This document shows, in pieces, positions 6,551-12,617 of a DNA stretch of 12,617 nucleotides. The position numbers and the translations under genes are program-made. How positions within the stretch are numbered: the stretch's first letter is position 1; every line of letters begins with the position of its first letter. A model generated the notes under the pieces. The model did not search any database. It saw only the letters and a list, made by a program, of their open reading frames with translations, and was not told where the DNA came from. Source of the DNA: Desulfobacteraceae bacterium UBA5623 (lineage in GTDB: Bacteria; Desulfobacterota; DSM-4660; Desulfatiglandales; Desulfatiglandaceae); contig DIKH01000005.1 in the NCBI GenBank assembly GCA_002424495.1, positions 1 through 12,617 of the forward strand, read 5' to 3'.

Positions 6551-7426
6551 CTATTTTTTTGCCTTTTTGTAGAGGGCGTTTGCGTAAATTGCAGCTCCCA
6601 GGGCGCCGGCAATCTGGGTGTCCATTTTTGGCTGTAATGCCTCAACCCCTATCAGTTTTTCGATCCTTTTTACAACACCCTTGTTCTTGCCGATGCCGCC
6701 GGTAATGGCGAAGTCTTTTTCGACTTCGATCCTGTTGAGAAGATCCACAACCCTTTCCGCCATTGCCGCGCAATATGCGGCCAACACCTTGTTCTTTGAC
6801 CAGCCGTCTTTCAAAAGGCCGGTTGCCTCAGACTTTGCAAATACCACGCAGGTGCTGCTGACGGGCTCCGGTTCTTCTTCTATGTCAAAGGACCGGTCTC
6901 CGATCTCAGTTACCGGGACCTTCAATATCTCTGCAATAACCTCCATGCCGCGGCCGGTGCCGGCAGCACACTTGTCGTTCATCAGGAAGTTGAGGCATTT
7001 TCCTTTGTCGTTCAGGCGAAGGGTCTTACAGTCCTGACCGCCCATGTCGAGAAGGGTCTTTACTGTGGGGCCATACATAAAGTTGGCGCCGATCCCATGA
7101 CAGGAGATCTCTGTTATCGCCTTCTGTGCAAAAGGGATGTTGACACGGCCATAGCCTGTGCCGACCAGATAGTGGATATTGTCCAAGGTAAGGCCATTGG
7201 CATCTTTCAGACACAAATCCATGGCGTTCTTGGCGCTGTTCGGGCTGCTTGAACCGCTACGGGTGTTGCTGTATGCGTAAAGCTGACCGTCGCACATGAC
7301 AACCATCTGTGAGCTGACAGAGCCTACGTCAATACCGGCTGAAACCACCTCTGCCTTTTTCCAGTCAATATCAGGGTTGACGTATGTTGACTCAACCCAG
7401 CGAAAGTATTCTTTTTTCTCTTCCAT
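6551..7426 (-). CDS. bzdQ: Aryl-CoA reductase ATPase/activator subunit, BzdQ-like
   Basis: ASKHA-fold ATPase of the BadF/BadG/BcrA/BcrD family. A dimer holding one [4Fe-4S] cluster couples ATP hydrolysis to electron injection into the BzdNO core. Over 291 residues it shows the phosphate loop GIDVGS (31-36), VGTGYGR (88-94), DMGGQD (127-132), the cluster-ligand cysteines C153 (NDKCAAGTG) and C193 (STCVVFAKSE), and the adenosine motif ITGGIGKNKG (241-250). The 30-residue lead before the phosphate loop and the SVSSQ that follows are like BzdQ. The length argues against BcrA, which is near 438 residues. Start: ATG at 7426 with GGGGGAG seven bases upstream, 14 bases after the preceding ATPase gene, so translational coupling is likely. 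Confidence 0.9.
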   Translation of the reverse strand: MEEKKEYFRWVESTYVNPDIDWKKAEVVSAGIDVGSVSSQMVVMCDGQLYAYSNTRSGSSSPNSAKNAMDLCLKDANGLTLDNIHYLVGTGYGRVNIPFAQKAITEISCHGIGANFMYGPTVKTLLDMGGQDCKTLRLNDKGKCLNFLMNDKCAAGTGRGMEVIAEILKVPVTEIGDRSFDIEEEPEPVSSTCVVFAKSEATGLLKDGWSKNKVLAAYCAAMAERVVDLLNRIEVEKDFAITGGIGKNKGVVKRIEKLIGVEALQPKMDTQIAGALGAAIYANALYKKAKK

Positions 7427-7440
7427 GATAGTACTCCCCC

Positions 7441-8205
7441 TTACCCTTGTGCAATTAGAGCCGCACCAACGGCGTTTGTGAAAATCGGATCTGCGGGCAC
7501 TGTGACATTTGTTTCCAGAAACCGCTGAAGGCTGTCAAGAAAGCCTTTATTCAAGGCAACGCCGCCAATGACGGTAACTGTCTGCTCAATCCCGACCCTT
7601 CTGGTCATGGATGAAGTCCTTTCCGCAATGGAGTTATTAATTGCCCGTGAGATATCCGCTGTCGTGGCCGTGGAGTTAATTAAGGAAACAACCTCAGACT
7701 CTGCAAAGACAGCGCACTGTGCGTTTAGAGGGATGTCCTTGTCTGACTTGAAATGATAGTCAATAAATGTTACAAAGTCGGTCTGAAGCGCCCTGGCCAT
7801 TGACTCAATGAAGGCGCCGGAGCCTGCCGCGCATCTTTCATTTGTGGCGAAGTCCAAAAGCTTTCCTTCTGCATCGCACTTTACCGCCCTTGCCTGCTCA
7901 GCGCCCACGTCAACGACCGTTCTGGATGCAGGCACCTCAAACACCGCGCCTCTTGCGCCTGAGGAAATGTCTGTTACGATGTCATCGGCAAAGTCAACAT
8001 TCTTGGCGCCGGCGCCTGTGGCCACGATCTTGCCAATGTCCTCCCTTTTGATACCGGCAGCGTCAATCGCCCCGTGCAATGCGGCATTAATGACATACTC
8101 CTCCTCGCCCTCGGCCATCTGACGAAACTTTGCCAAGATTTTGTTGCCATCCATTATCACAGCCTTAGTGCTGGATGCACCTACATCAATACCTGCTGTA
8201 ATCAT
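7441..8205 (-). CDS. bzdP: Aryl-CoA reductase ATPase/activator subunit, BzdP-like
   Basis: Second ASKHA ATPase subunit and first gene of the operon, 254 residues. It has GIDVGASSTKAV (5-16), VATGAGAK (61-68), cluster cysteines C125 (NERCAAGSG) and C164 (NAQCAVFAESE) and VIGGVALNKG (212-221). The second nucleotide-contact motif, normally D-x-G-G-Q-D, reads DVGAEQ (99-104). It therefore differs from the partner subunit, as expected for a heterodimer with unequal ATP sites. Two unlike ATPases with two HgdB-like subunits is the composition of class I aryl-CoA reductases. Hydroxyacyl-CoA dehydratases use one homodimeric activator. Start: ATG at 8205 with GGGAGGC about eight bases upstream. P versus Q naming is by resemblance only. 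Confidence 0.87.
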   Translation of the reverse strand: MITAGIDVGASSTKAVIMDGNKILAKFRQMAEGEEEYVINAALHGAIDAAGIKREDIGKIVATGAGAKNVDFADDIVTDISSGARGAVFEVPASRTVVDVGAEQARAVKCDAEGKLLDFATNERCAAGSGAFIESMARALQTDFVTFIDYHFKSDKDIPLNAQCAVFAESEVVSLINSTATTADISRAINNSIAERTSSMTRRVGIEQTVTVIGGVALNKGFLDSLQRFLETNVTVPADPIFTNAVGAALIAQG

Positions 8206-8244
8206 TTTGTTAAGCCTCCCTTCACTTTGATTTGAATTTAAACA

Positions 8245-8266
8245 ATAACATCATACATAATGTTAT
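8245..8266. promoter_or_regulatory. Palindrome upstream of the reductase operon, candidate operator
   Basis: ATAACAT (8245-8251) and ATGTTAT (8260-8266) form a perfect 7-bp inverted repeat with an 8-base spacer. It is centred about 50 bases upstream of the first reductase gene start, where a regulator could act. It does not resemble the repeats at 9159 and 9244, so if it binds a protein it may be a different one. I found no clear -35/-10 pair beside it. Confidence 0.4.
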
Positions 8267-8369
8267 CTCGTTCACAGCCCACCGCATCACCTAATGTCCG
8301 ATGATACGAACAAAAAACCAGCTACAGACTTTAATAAAAAATTTTGAACTTTCTTATCAATTGGACCTC

Positions 8370-8398
8370 CTTGTGTCCCGCCTCCAGCAGGACACAAG
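8370..8398 (-). repeat. Hairpin between the tetR and bzdP genes
   Basis: CTTGTGTCC (8370-8378) pairs perfectly with GGACACAAG (8390-8398) over an 11-base loop, about 50 bases past the tetR stop. On the - strand no T-run follows. Instead the stem runs directly into AAGGAGGT (8372-8365), a perfect Shine-Dalgarno sequence. It may be a factor-dependent end of the tetR transcript or part of a leader for the reductase operon. Confidence 0.45.
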
Positions 8399-8447
8399 AA
8401 AGTACGCCTCCGCGGATTCCTCCATTCAGCCTTGCCAAAATCATTTT

Positions 8448-9074
8448 TTAAAGTCTATCTTTTGCTTTATTTGTCTTTTGAGTCAGTACCCCAAAGAAGA
8501 TCTCGGAAATCTCTTTAGGTCCTAATGGACCATCTTCTTTGTACCAGTTGATTATCCAATTACACATCCCAAGTATACCAAGATTTACTATCTTGAAATT
8601 GAGGTCCTTAAAAAGGGCTGACTCACTATGCCCTTGAATCTCCTGGATTATTTTTTCAAAACGTTTACCATATTGTTTCCTTTTTGTATTATATTTTTCC
8701 CTGTTTTGTGATGACAGACTTTTTATTTCATTTAGTCCAACGTTAATGTAGTTCCTGTATTTACATATTACCGCAACCTGTTTTTCAAGCGCCACCCTTA
8801 GCTTTTCTTCGGCGTCCAGATTAGGATCAATCGCGGATTCATTCAGTATGTTCACATATTCCCTAAGACCCTTGTCCATCACCTCCATCAATATTTCTTC
8901 CTTGCCCTTGAAGTAATGGAAAAGACTGGTCTTGTGAAGACCTACCTGATCGGCGATCTCCTTAAGGGATGTGGCGCTGTAACCCTTTCGGCTGAACAGG
9001 GTGCTTGCCACACTTATTATTTCCTCTGCCTTGGAATTTAAACCGGAGGCCTTTAACTTTTCCAAAAAAGTCAC
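8448..9074 (-). CDS. TetR family transcriptional regulator, KstR2-like
   Basis: DNA-binding repressor of 208 residues. The N-terminal TetR domain occupies about residues 15-62, with the helix-turn-helix in SLKEIADQVGLHKTSLFHYF. The C-terminal ligand domain (about 80-200) has YRNYINVGLNEIKSLS and LGMCNWIINWYKEDGPL. These resemble the KstR2-type effector domain, whose known members respond to CoA thioesters. Start: GTG at 9074, the first start after an in-frame stop; the nearby AAGG is a weak ribosome site, and TTG at 9065 is an alternative. The gene is on the same strand as, and 242 bases upstream of, the reductase operon. Two copies of a palindromic sequence lie upstream of it at 9159 and 9244. 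Autoregulation and control of the aryl-CoA genes by an aryl- or acyl-CoA ligand are inferred. Confidence 0.88.
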   Translation of the reverse strand: MTFLEKLKASGLNSKAEEIISVASTLFSRKGYSATSLKEIADQVGLHKTSLFHYFKGKEEILMEVMDKGLREYVNILNESAIDPNLDAEEKLRVALEKQVAVICKYRNYINVGLNEIKSLSSQNREKYNTKRKQYGKRFEKIIQEIQGHSESALFKDLNFKIVNLGILGMCNWIINWYKEDGPLGPKEISEIFFGVLTQKTNKAKDRL

Positions 9075-9158
9075 CCTTAAGCCTTAATGGGACATCTTTT
9101 TCTTTTGAAAGTATTTTGCTTCCCAGCACTGTAAAAAATGGGAACAATTCTTAGTAAA

Positions 9159-9182
9159 CTACCAAACCAACCGATTGTTTGA
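9159..9182. promoter_or_regulatory. Candidate TetR operator, copy 1
   Basis: The 24-bp sequence here is repeated exactly at 9244-9267. Its core CAAACCAACCGATTGTTTG is an imperfect palindrome with CAAAC/GTTTG ends, the form and size of TetR-family operators. It lies 85 bp upstream of the tetR start, in position to block leftward transcription. The protein bound is inferred from location. Confidence 0.62.
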
Positions 9183-9243
9183 GAGATCGCTTCAAAAAAA
9201 ATCCCTCTCTGGGAGAACTCACAGGGAAAGAATTCCTGTAAAG

Positions 9244-9267
9244 CTACCAAACCAACCGATTGTTTGA
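9244..9267. promoter_or_regulatory. Candidate TetR operator, copy 2
   Basis: Exact second copy of the 24-bp sequence at 9159-9182, starting 85 bp further on. The similarity continues leftward through GTAAA with a single inserted base. The 85-bp offset is close to eight helical turns, so two bound dimers would face the same side of the DNA. It lies about 130 bp upstream of the Smr gene. Confidence 0.62.
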
Positions 9268-9332
9268 AAAAATACCAGAATCAAAATATTGTGTCAACAA
9301 AAAAATTGCCTTTCGAAGAAAAAAATATTTGA

Positions 9333-9361
9333 TTGCAGCTTATTGGTCAACAGGTTAAAAT
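9333..9361 (+). promoter_or_regulatory. Possible promoter for the Smr gene
   Basis: TTGCAG (9333-9338) and TAAAAT (9356-9361; 5 of 6 to the -10 consensus) are 17 bases apart. Transcription would begin near 9368, about 27 bases before the ATG. The -35 match is weak. Confidence 0.3.
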
Positions 9362-9394
9362 TACCGATCATAAACATACCGGCCCATAAGACAT

Positions 9395-9673
9395 ATGACC
9401 CCTGACGACACAGTGCCGTTTATAATCCCAATTGACGGCGTGTTGGACCTTCACGCCTTTGCTCCCCAAGACGCTGCATCTGTGGTTGAGGAGTATCTCG
9501 GGGCATGTCTGGACAAGGGCATATATGAGGTCCGAATCATTCACGGTAAAGGCATAGGCGCTCTTCGCAGGACCGTACATGCACTCCTTGAAAGGCATCC
9601 CAGTGTTATCAGTTTCGGGCTTGACCCAGGCCCTTCAGGCTGGGGGACGACTTTGGTCCGTCTAAAGGATTAG
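9395..9673 (+). CDS. Stand-alone Smr domain protein
   Basis: A 92-residue protein consisting of little more than an Smr (small MutS-related) domain, the nuclease-type domain found at the C-terminus of MutS2. The signatures are LDLHAFAP (17-24; usually LDLHG), the central VRIIHGKGIGALRRTVHALL (46-65, with the HGKG-x-G motif) and the closing FGLDPGPSGWGTTLV. Small free Smr proteins are linked to nucleic-acid nicking or, in recent work on SmrB, to ribosome rescue. Which applies here cannot be told. Start: the ATG at 9395; an in-frame stop lies eight codons upstream and no good ribosome binding site is seen. Its last 65 bases overlap the convergent kdtA gene. Confidence 0.88.
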   Translation: MTPDDTVPFIIPIDGVLDLHAFAPQDAASVVEEYLGACLDKGIYEVRIIHGKGIGALRRTVHALLERHPSVISFGLDPGPSGWGTTLVRLKD

Positions 9674-10970
9674 CGACCTGTTTTAACAATCGTTTGATGA
9701 CCTCTGCATGTTTTTCCGCTGCGCACTCATTTTTCAGCACCGCGTTTCTGGCGCGCTCACCAGTGAGCTTCAATTCCTCAGGATTATTGAAAAACCATGT
9801 GACCTTTTCCGCCAGGGTCTCTGAATCCTTTACCTCCACACCCGCATCATTGGTCTCCAATATGGCCTTTGCATCCAAAAAATTATCCATATAAGGACCG
9901 TAAATGACAGCCTTTCCCCAGACGGCCGGCTCTAGAGGATTTTGTCCTCCCAAGGGGACAAGGCTCCCGCCGGAAAAGACGATTGCGGCGATGCTATAGA
10001 TATTAAATAGTTCGCCAAAGGTATTGATAATCACTATCTGTTTTGTCCGTCTATCCCTGTCAAGATTCGTCCTTAGCTGGTATTCAAGGGCATGTGCCTC
10101 GATCATGGCGCATATCTCAGGAGTCCTCTCGATGTGCCTCGGCGCTAAGACTAGGATGGTGTCAGGGAATCTTTTGAGGATCTGTTTATAGGCTTGAAGG
10201 ATCTGTTCTTCCTCGCCGCTGCGTGTGCTGCCTGCAACCAGGGTCCTGGCATCCGCTCCCAGATTCAGTAACTTGCGGATCTCATTTGCTGCGGCAGGGT
10301 CTGCTGCGCCTGCCAGGATGTCGTATTTGGCATTGCCGTTTATCTCAATCTTATCAGGGTCTGCCCCAATGGATTCAATCCGATCCGCATCTTTTTCCGT
10401 TATCATGCTTAAGGCATCGAAATTTTTCAGGACCTCTCTGAAAAAGAAACGAAATCTGAGATAACCGCCAACGGATTTCAGAGATATCCTGCCGTTTATC
10501 AAGGCGGTCTTGATGCCCATGCTGCGGGCCATATAAAGCCATGTAGGCCAGATCTCGGTCTCAAGGAAAACCATTGCATCCGGACGAACGGATGTAAGGG
10601 CCTTTAGCACAGGACCTGTAAAATCAATCGGCGCATATATTATGGGCAGATCATTGCCAAAGGTCGCCTCTGCCAAGTCTCTGCCGGATTCCGTGGTGGT
10701 TGAAAGGATAAACGAACAACCCGGTATTCTGCGCCTTACGGTATTGATTATGGAGGCGGCAACCTTGACTTCTCCCAGGGATACTGCGTGTATCCAGATA
10801 CGGGGATGGCCTCCTATTTTTCTGACCACATGGGATGGCAATATTCCCAGACGTTCTTTAAAATGTCTGGAATATCGTCCGGTCAAGCGGGTATAAATCC
10901 ACAATGAAGGAAGAAAAAACGCGGAAAGGACGCTTGTAATAACCGTATAGGGGAGATAGAATTTGTTCAT
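9609..10970 (-). CDS. waaA: 3-deoxy-D-manno-octulosonic acid (Kdo) transferase
   Basis: Adds Kdo from CMP-Kdo to lipid A precursor at the inner membrane, an essential step of lipopolysaccharide assembly. From the ATG at 10970 the protein has 453 residues. An N-terminal membrane anchor (about residues 4-28: YLPYTVITSVLSAFFLPSLW) is followed by a GT30 N-domain with the catalytic glutamate E67 in HAVSLGEVKVA, then FLETEIWPTWL and LINGRIS. The C-domain has GNAKYD, AGSTRSGEEEQILQ, LAPRHIER and the nucleotide-binding GGSLVPLGGQNPLEP (334-348). The frame stays open 37 codons further upstream, but that stretch is a decayed antitoxin gene in another frame and precedes the anchor, so 10970 is preferred although its ribosome site is weak. 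The last 20 residues lie in the overlap with the Smr gene and extend past the usual family end. Confidence 0.93.
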   Translation of the reverse strand: MNKFYLPYTVITSVLSAFFLPSLWIYTRLTGRYSRHFKERLGILPSHVVRKIGGHPRIWIHAVSLGEVKVAASIINTVRRRIPGCSFILSTTTESGRDLAEATFGNDLPIIYAPIDFTGPVLKALTSVRPDAMVFLETEIWPTWLYMARSMGIKTALINGRISLKSVGGYLRFRFFFREVLKNFDALSMITEKDADRIESIGADPDKIEINGNAKYDILAGAADPAAANEIRKLLNLGADARTLVAGSTRSGEEEQILQAYKQILKRFPDTILVLAPRHIERTPEICAMIEAHALEYQLRTNLDRDRRTKQIVIINTFGELFNIYSIAAIVFSGGSLVPLGGQNPLEPAVWGKAVIYGPYMDNFLDAKAILETNDAGVEVKDSETLAEKVTWFFNNPEELKLTGERARNAVLKNECAAEKHAEVIKRLLKQVANPLDGPKSSPSLKGLGQARN

Positions 10971-10979
10971 GGTTTTTTC

Positions 10980-11166
10980 CGTGAAAAGATAGAATCGTTC
11001 AAATTCAGCCACCAGAGTGTATAGCGATCGGCTGAAGTGCCATAATCTCACCAATGCGCTGGGCGGGAACATTGATCTCATTGGCCGAGCGATACTGGCT
11101 CAACCCCATCGGATTAAGAAACTTTTGCAATAGGATCTCACCGGCGGCAATGAGTTTGAGTTTTCC
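10980..11166 (-). pseudogene. Remnant of a HigA-type antitoxin gene
   Basis: On the - strand, codons from 11166 to a stop at 11005 read AAGEILLQKFLNPMGLSQY followed by NVPAQRIGEIM. This is the conserved beginning of HigA/VapI-type Xre antitoxins (PGEIL..EFLEPLGLS...VP..RI.EI). The usual GKR-x-IT-x-DTALRLARYFG part is missing. In the next frame from about 11029, RYTLWWLNLND resembles the F-W-L-N-L-Q segment near the family's end. There is no start codon: TGA (11167-11169) precedes the homology in frame. An internal deletion with frameshift and loss of the beginning explain this, so the gene is dead. No HigB toxin is left upstream. The assignment is by recognised motif, not by search. Confidence 0.6.
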
Positions 11167-11250
11167 TCATAATTGATTTCTCCTCAATGCTAATCCAGGA
11201 TCTAAAAATCTTTTGAGCCAGCTTCCACCATGGAGTGAAAGCTTAGCTTT

Positions 11251-12617
11251 TTAATCTCTTCTAAGTTCAAAATAATTACCAAAATGGTCGCTACTTACAT
11301 CATATTCAAATGTGGCAACAACATTACCTGAAGAGACAGACTTAAAATTCTTCCTTAAGGCAATTTGGGATATGTATTTTTTTGTACTTCCAGAGGGTAA
11401 AGACAACAATTGGTCAATCTCACGAAAATTTACGGTCACATTGTCAGAAAAAGCAATGCCCACCGATCTTGGCCACCAATTATATAATAGCGCTAGTATA
11501 TCTGCCTCTGTTAAATCTTCTGGCGAATAGCCAATTGACTCATTTTTGATTTCTCTTGTGACAACAAAATGACCTGTTTTTAGCCAATCATTCCCGGTTG
11601 TAGTAACATCACATCCCACTGTTCTCAGCCTTTCGGCAATATCATTCCGTTTTTCAGGTGAGTTTGAAAGCCTAACAATATGGCGGCCAGCCACATCACT
11701 AAATGCCTTTACTTGGCCAACCGCTACAAGTAAGGTCCTGTCGGGATTTTTACCAAAAGCCATACCCGCTTCGAACAAGACATTCGGACGAGCTTGCAAA
11801 GTAACGGATTTTTCTTTTTCATCTTCGTCTTTTTCCCAAAGTTCCGGTGATAAACGGACTTCGTCATCTGGAGATAACAACACAATTACAGCTTGCGCAG
11901 TTCCAAATGCACTTTCTAAAGCTTCGCCAATATATGGAGTTGCTTTTCCTGTAAATTTTAGCGCTTCAGACCATTCAATTGGCTGAAGGCCCAATGCCCT
12001 GAGGAAAGAAAAAAAGTCATCTCTGAGACAACTATCACGTCCATGTACTACAAAAACCTTTTTAGGGTCTGGCATTTGATTCACCTCTTGATTATTACTG
12101 TTACCTTCTGATAAGTCTAATACATTGAGTTCATTCTCGATCTTGGATCGAATACGTCGTGTCGAATTGCGAGCATGAGCTTCACAAAGTGATCTGGGAA
12201 TATCAATGCGGTATTTTGTTAGATCAATTGTTTGGCCATACGAAAATAGTCTTTTTTTAATAGAAGTCAGTATTATATTAAAACGCTTCAAATAAAGTTC
12301 GGGATTGCAATATTCATCAACTATATCCAAAATTAACTTTTTGTCTTCATCTGAAAAATCGGTTGCCTTCATCTTTTCTAAAATTCTAAGAATATCCGAT
12401 TTTATTTCTCCACCATACCTGATTAGTTCTTTCGCTGAATCTTTATTAAGACCGTTAAGGATCTCAGCAATTGGTATGCCCTTGTTCGGCAATATCTTAT
12501 CAAGATGGGCTTTAGGGATAGTAATTAATTTGCCCACATGCTCATCATATTTGAATTTGATGGCCTTCCTAATTACTTCTATAGCTTTTTGGTTGGTAGT
12601 GTAAAATGTTTTGTGTA
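11251..12617 (-). CDS. TIR-like nucleotide-binding domain protein, 5' end outside the window
   Basis: Probable defence protein with three parts. A mainly helical N-terminal region covers about 1-155. A TIR-like domain of the predicted nucleotide-binding (PF10137-like) type covers about 158-322, with KVFVVHGRD, VIVLLSPDDE and RPNVLFEAG, where E256 matches the catalytic glutamate of NAD-cleaving TIRs. A C-terminal domain of about 100 residues (330-428) is unrecognised. Numbering is from a GTG at 12537. However, the frame continues open for 26 more codons to the window edge with plausible protein (NQKAIEVIRKAIKF) and no ribosome site lies before the GTG, so the gene is probably truncated by the edge. 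The sequence is more AT-rich than the reductase genes and abuts a decayed antitoxin, which suggests acquisition. NADase activity triggered by infection is inferred from the family. Confidence 0.82.
   Translation of the reverse strand, partial: HKTFYTTNQKAIEVIRKAIKFKYDEHVGKLITIPKAHLDKILPNKGIPIAEILNGLNKDSAKELIRYGGEIKSDILRILEKMKATDFSDEDKKLILDIVDEYCNPELYLKRFNIILTSIKKRLFSYGQTIDLTKYRIDIPRSLCEAHARNSTRRIRSKIENELNVLDLSEGNSNNQEVNQMPDPKKVFVVHGRDSCLRDDFFSFLRALGLQPIEWSEALKFTGKATPYIGEALESAFGTAQAVIVLLSPDDEVRLSPELWEKDEDEKEKSVTLQARPNVLFEAGMAFGKNPDRTLLVAVGQVKAFSDVAGRHIVRLSNSPEKRNDIAERLRTVGCDVTTTGNDWLKTGHFVVTREIKNESIGYSPEDLTEADILALLYNWWPRSVGIAFSDNVTVNFREIDQLLSLPSGSTKKYISQIALRKNFKSVSSGNVVATFEYDVSSDHFGNYFELRRD

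Larger units (their letters stand above)
9075..9394. other. Divergent control region between tetR and the Smr gene
   Basis: This AT-rich 320-base stretch has no gene. It contains the two 24-bp direct repeats listed separately, a small inverted repeat ACAGG/CCTGT (9221-9239) between them, and a candidate rightward promoter near 9333-9361. Nothing else coding or RNA-like was recognised. Confidence 0.6.

Noticed and set aside
8301..8525. 74-residue frame on the + strand between bzdP and tetR
   Set aside because: It overlaps the tetR end, has no family resemblance, and spans the hairpin at 8370-8398.
9159..9267. Start of a CRISPR array
   Set aside because: Only two copies with a 61-base gap, no further repeats and no cas genes; position and palindromy fit operator sites.
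10971..11081. 37-codon extension of the Kdo transferase frame upstream of ATG 10970
   Set aside because: It lies over the antitoxin remnant, precedes the membrane anchor that should begin the protein, and has no family resemblance.

Overview
The window reads as a chromosomal segment of a strictly anaerobic, Gram-negative bacterium, most likely a Desulfobacterota (former Deltaproteobacteria) sulfate reducer or syntroph. The Gram-negative call rests on a Kdo transferase gene. The anaerobe call rests on an oxygen-sensitive ATP-driven aryl-CoA reductase with its ferredoxin. The phylum is inference from gene style and neighbourhood, not from a marker gene.

Layout. 1-303: leader DNA with no gene. 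304-1212 (+): two small heat shock proteins in tandem. 1213-1383: two hairpins, one of them a good terminator for the leftward operon. 1384-8205 (-): seven genes read leftward. In transcription order they are two ASKHA ATPase/activator subunits (BzdP-like, BzdQ-like), two 2-hydroxyacyl-CoA dehydratase-like subunits (BzdN-like, BzdO-like), an Alvin-type 2[4Fe-4S] ferredoxin (BzdM-like), an amidohydrolase-2 family protein and a 3-hydroxyacyl-CoA dehydrogenase. 8448-9074 (-): a TetR/KstR2-like regulator upstream of the operon. 9075-9394: its control region, with a 24-bp sequence repeated exactly 85 bp apart. 9395-9673 (+): a stand-alone Smr-domain protein whose end overlaps the end of the convergent kdtA/waaA gene (9609-10970, -). 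10980-11166 (-): the decayed remains of a HigA-type antitoxin. 11251-12617 (-): a TIR-domain protein, probably anti-phage, whose reading frame runs off the window edge.

How it fits together. The four reductase subunits plus ferredoxin form an ATP-dependent dearomatising (class I, Bzd-type) aryl-CoA reductase: the ATPases drive electrons from ferredoxin into the N/O core that binds the aryl-CoA. The hydroxyacyl-CoA dehydrogenase fits the later beta-oxidation-like steps. The amidohydrolase-like protein has lost three of the four expected metal ligands, so its role is open. The TetR-like protein probably senses an acyl- or aryl-CoA and represses its own promoter, and perhaps the operon. The right end, with an AT-rich TIR gene beside a dead antitoxin, looks like an accessory/defence insertion next to housekeeping lipid A genes.

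The most notable points are the class I reductase in what is probably a strict anaerobe (where class II Bam enzymes are usual for benzoyl-CoA), the metal-ligand-less amidohydrolase inside that operon, the duplicated operator, a 90-bp palindromic element within the operon, and the TIR gene beside the antitoxin relic.
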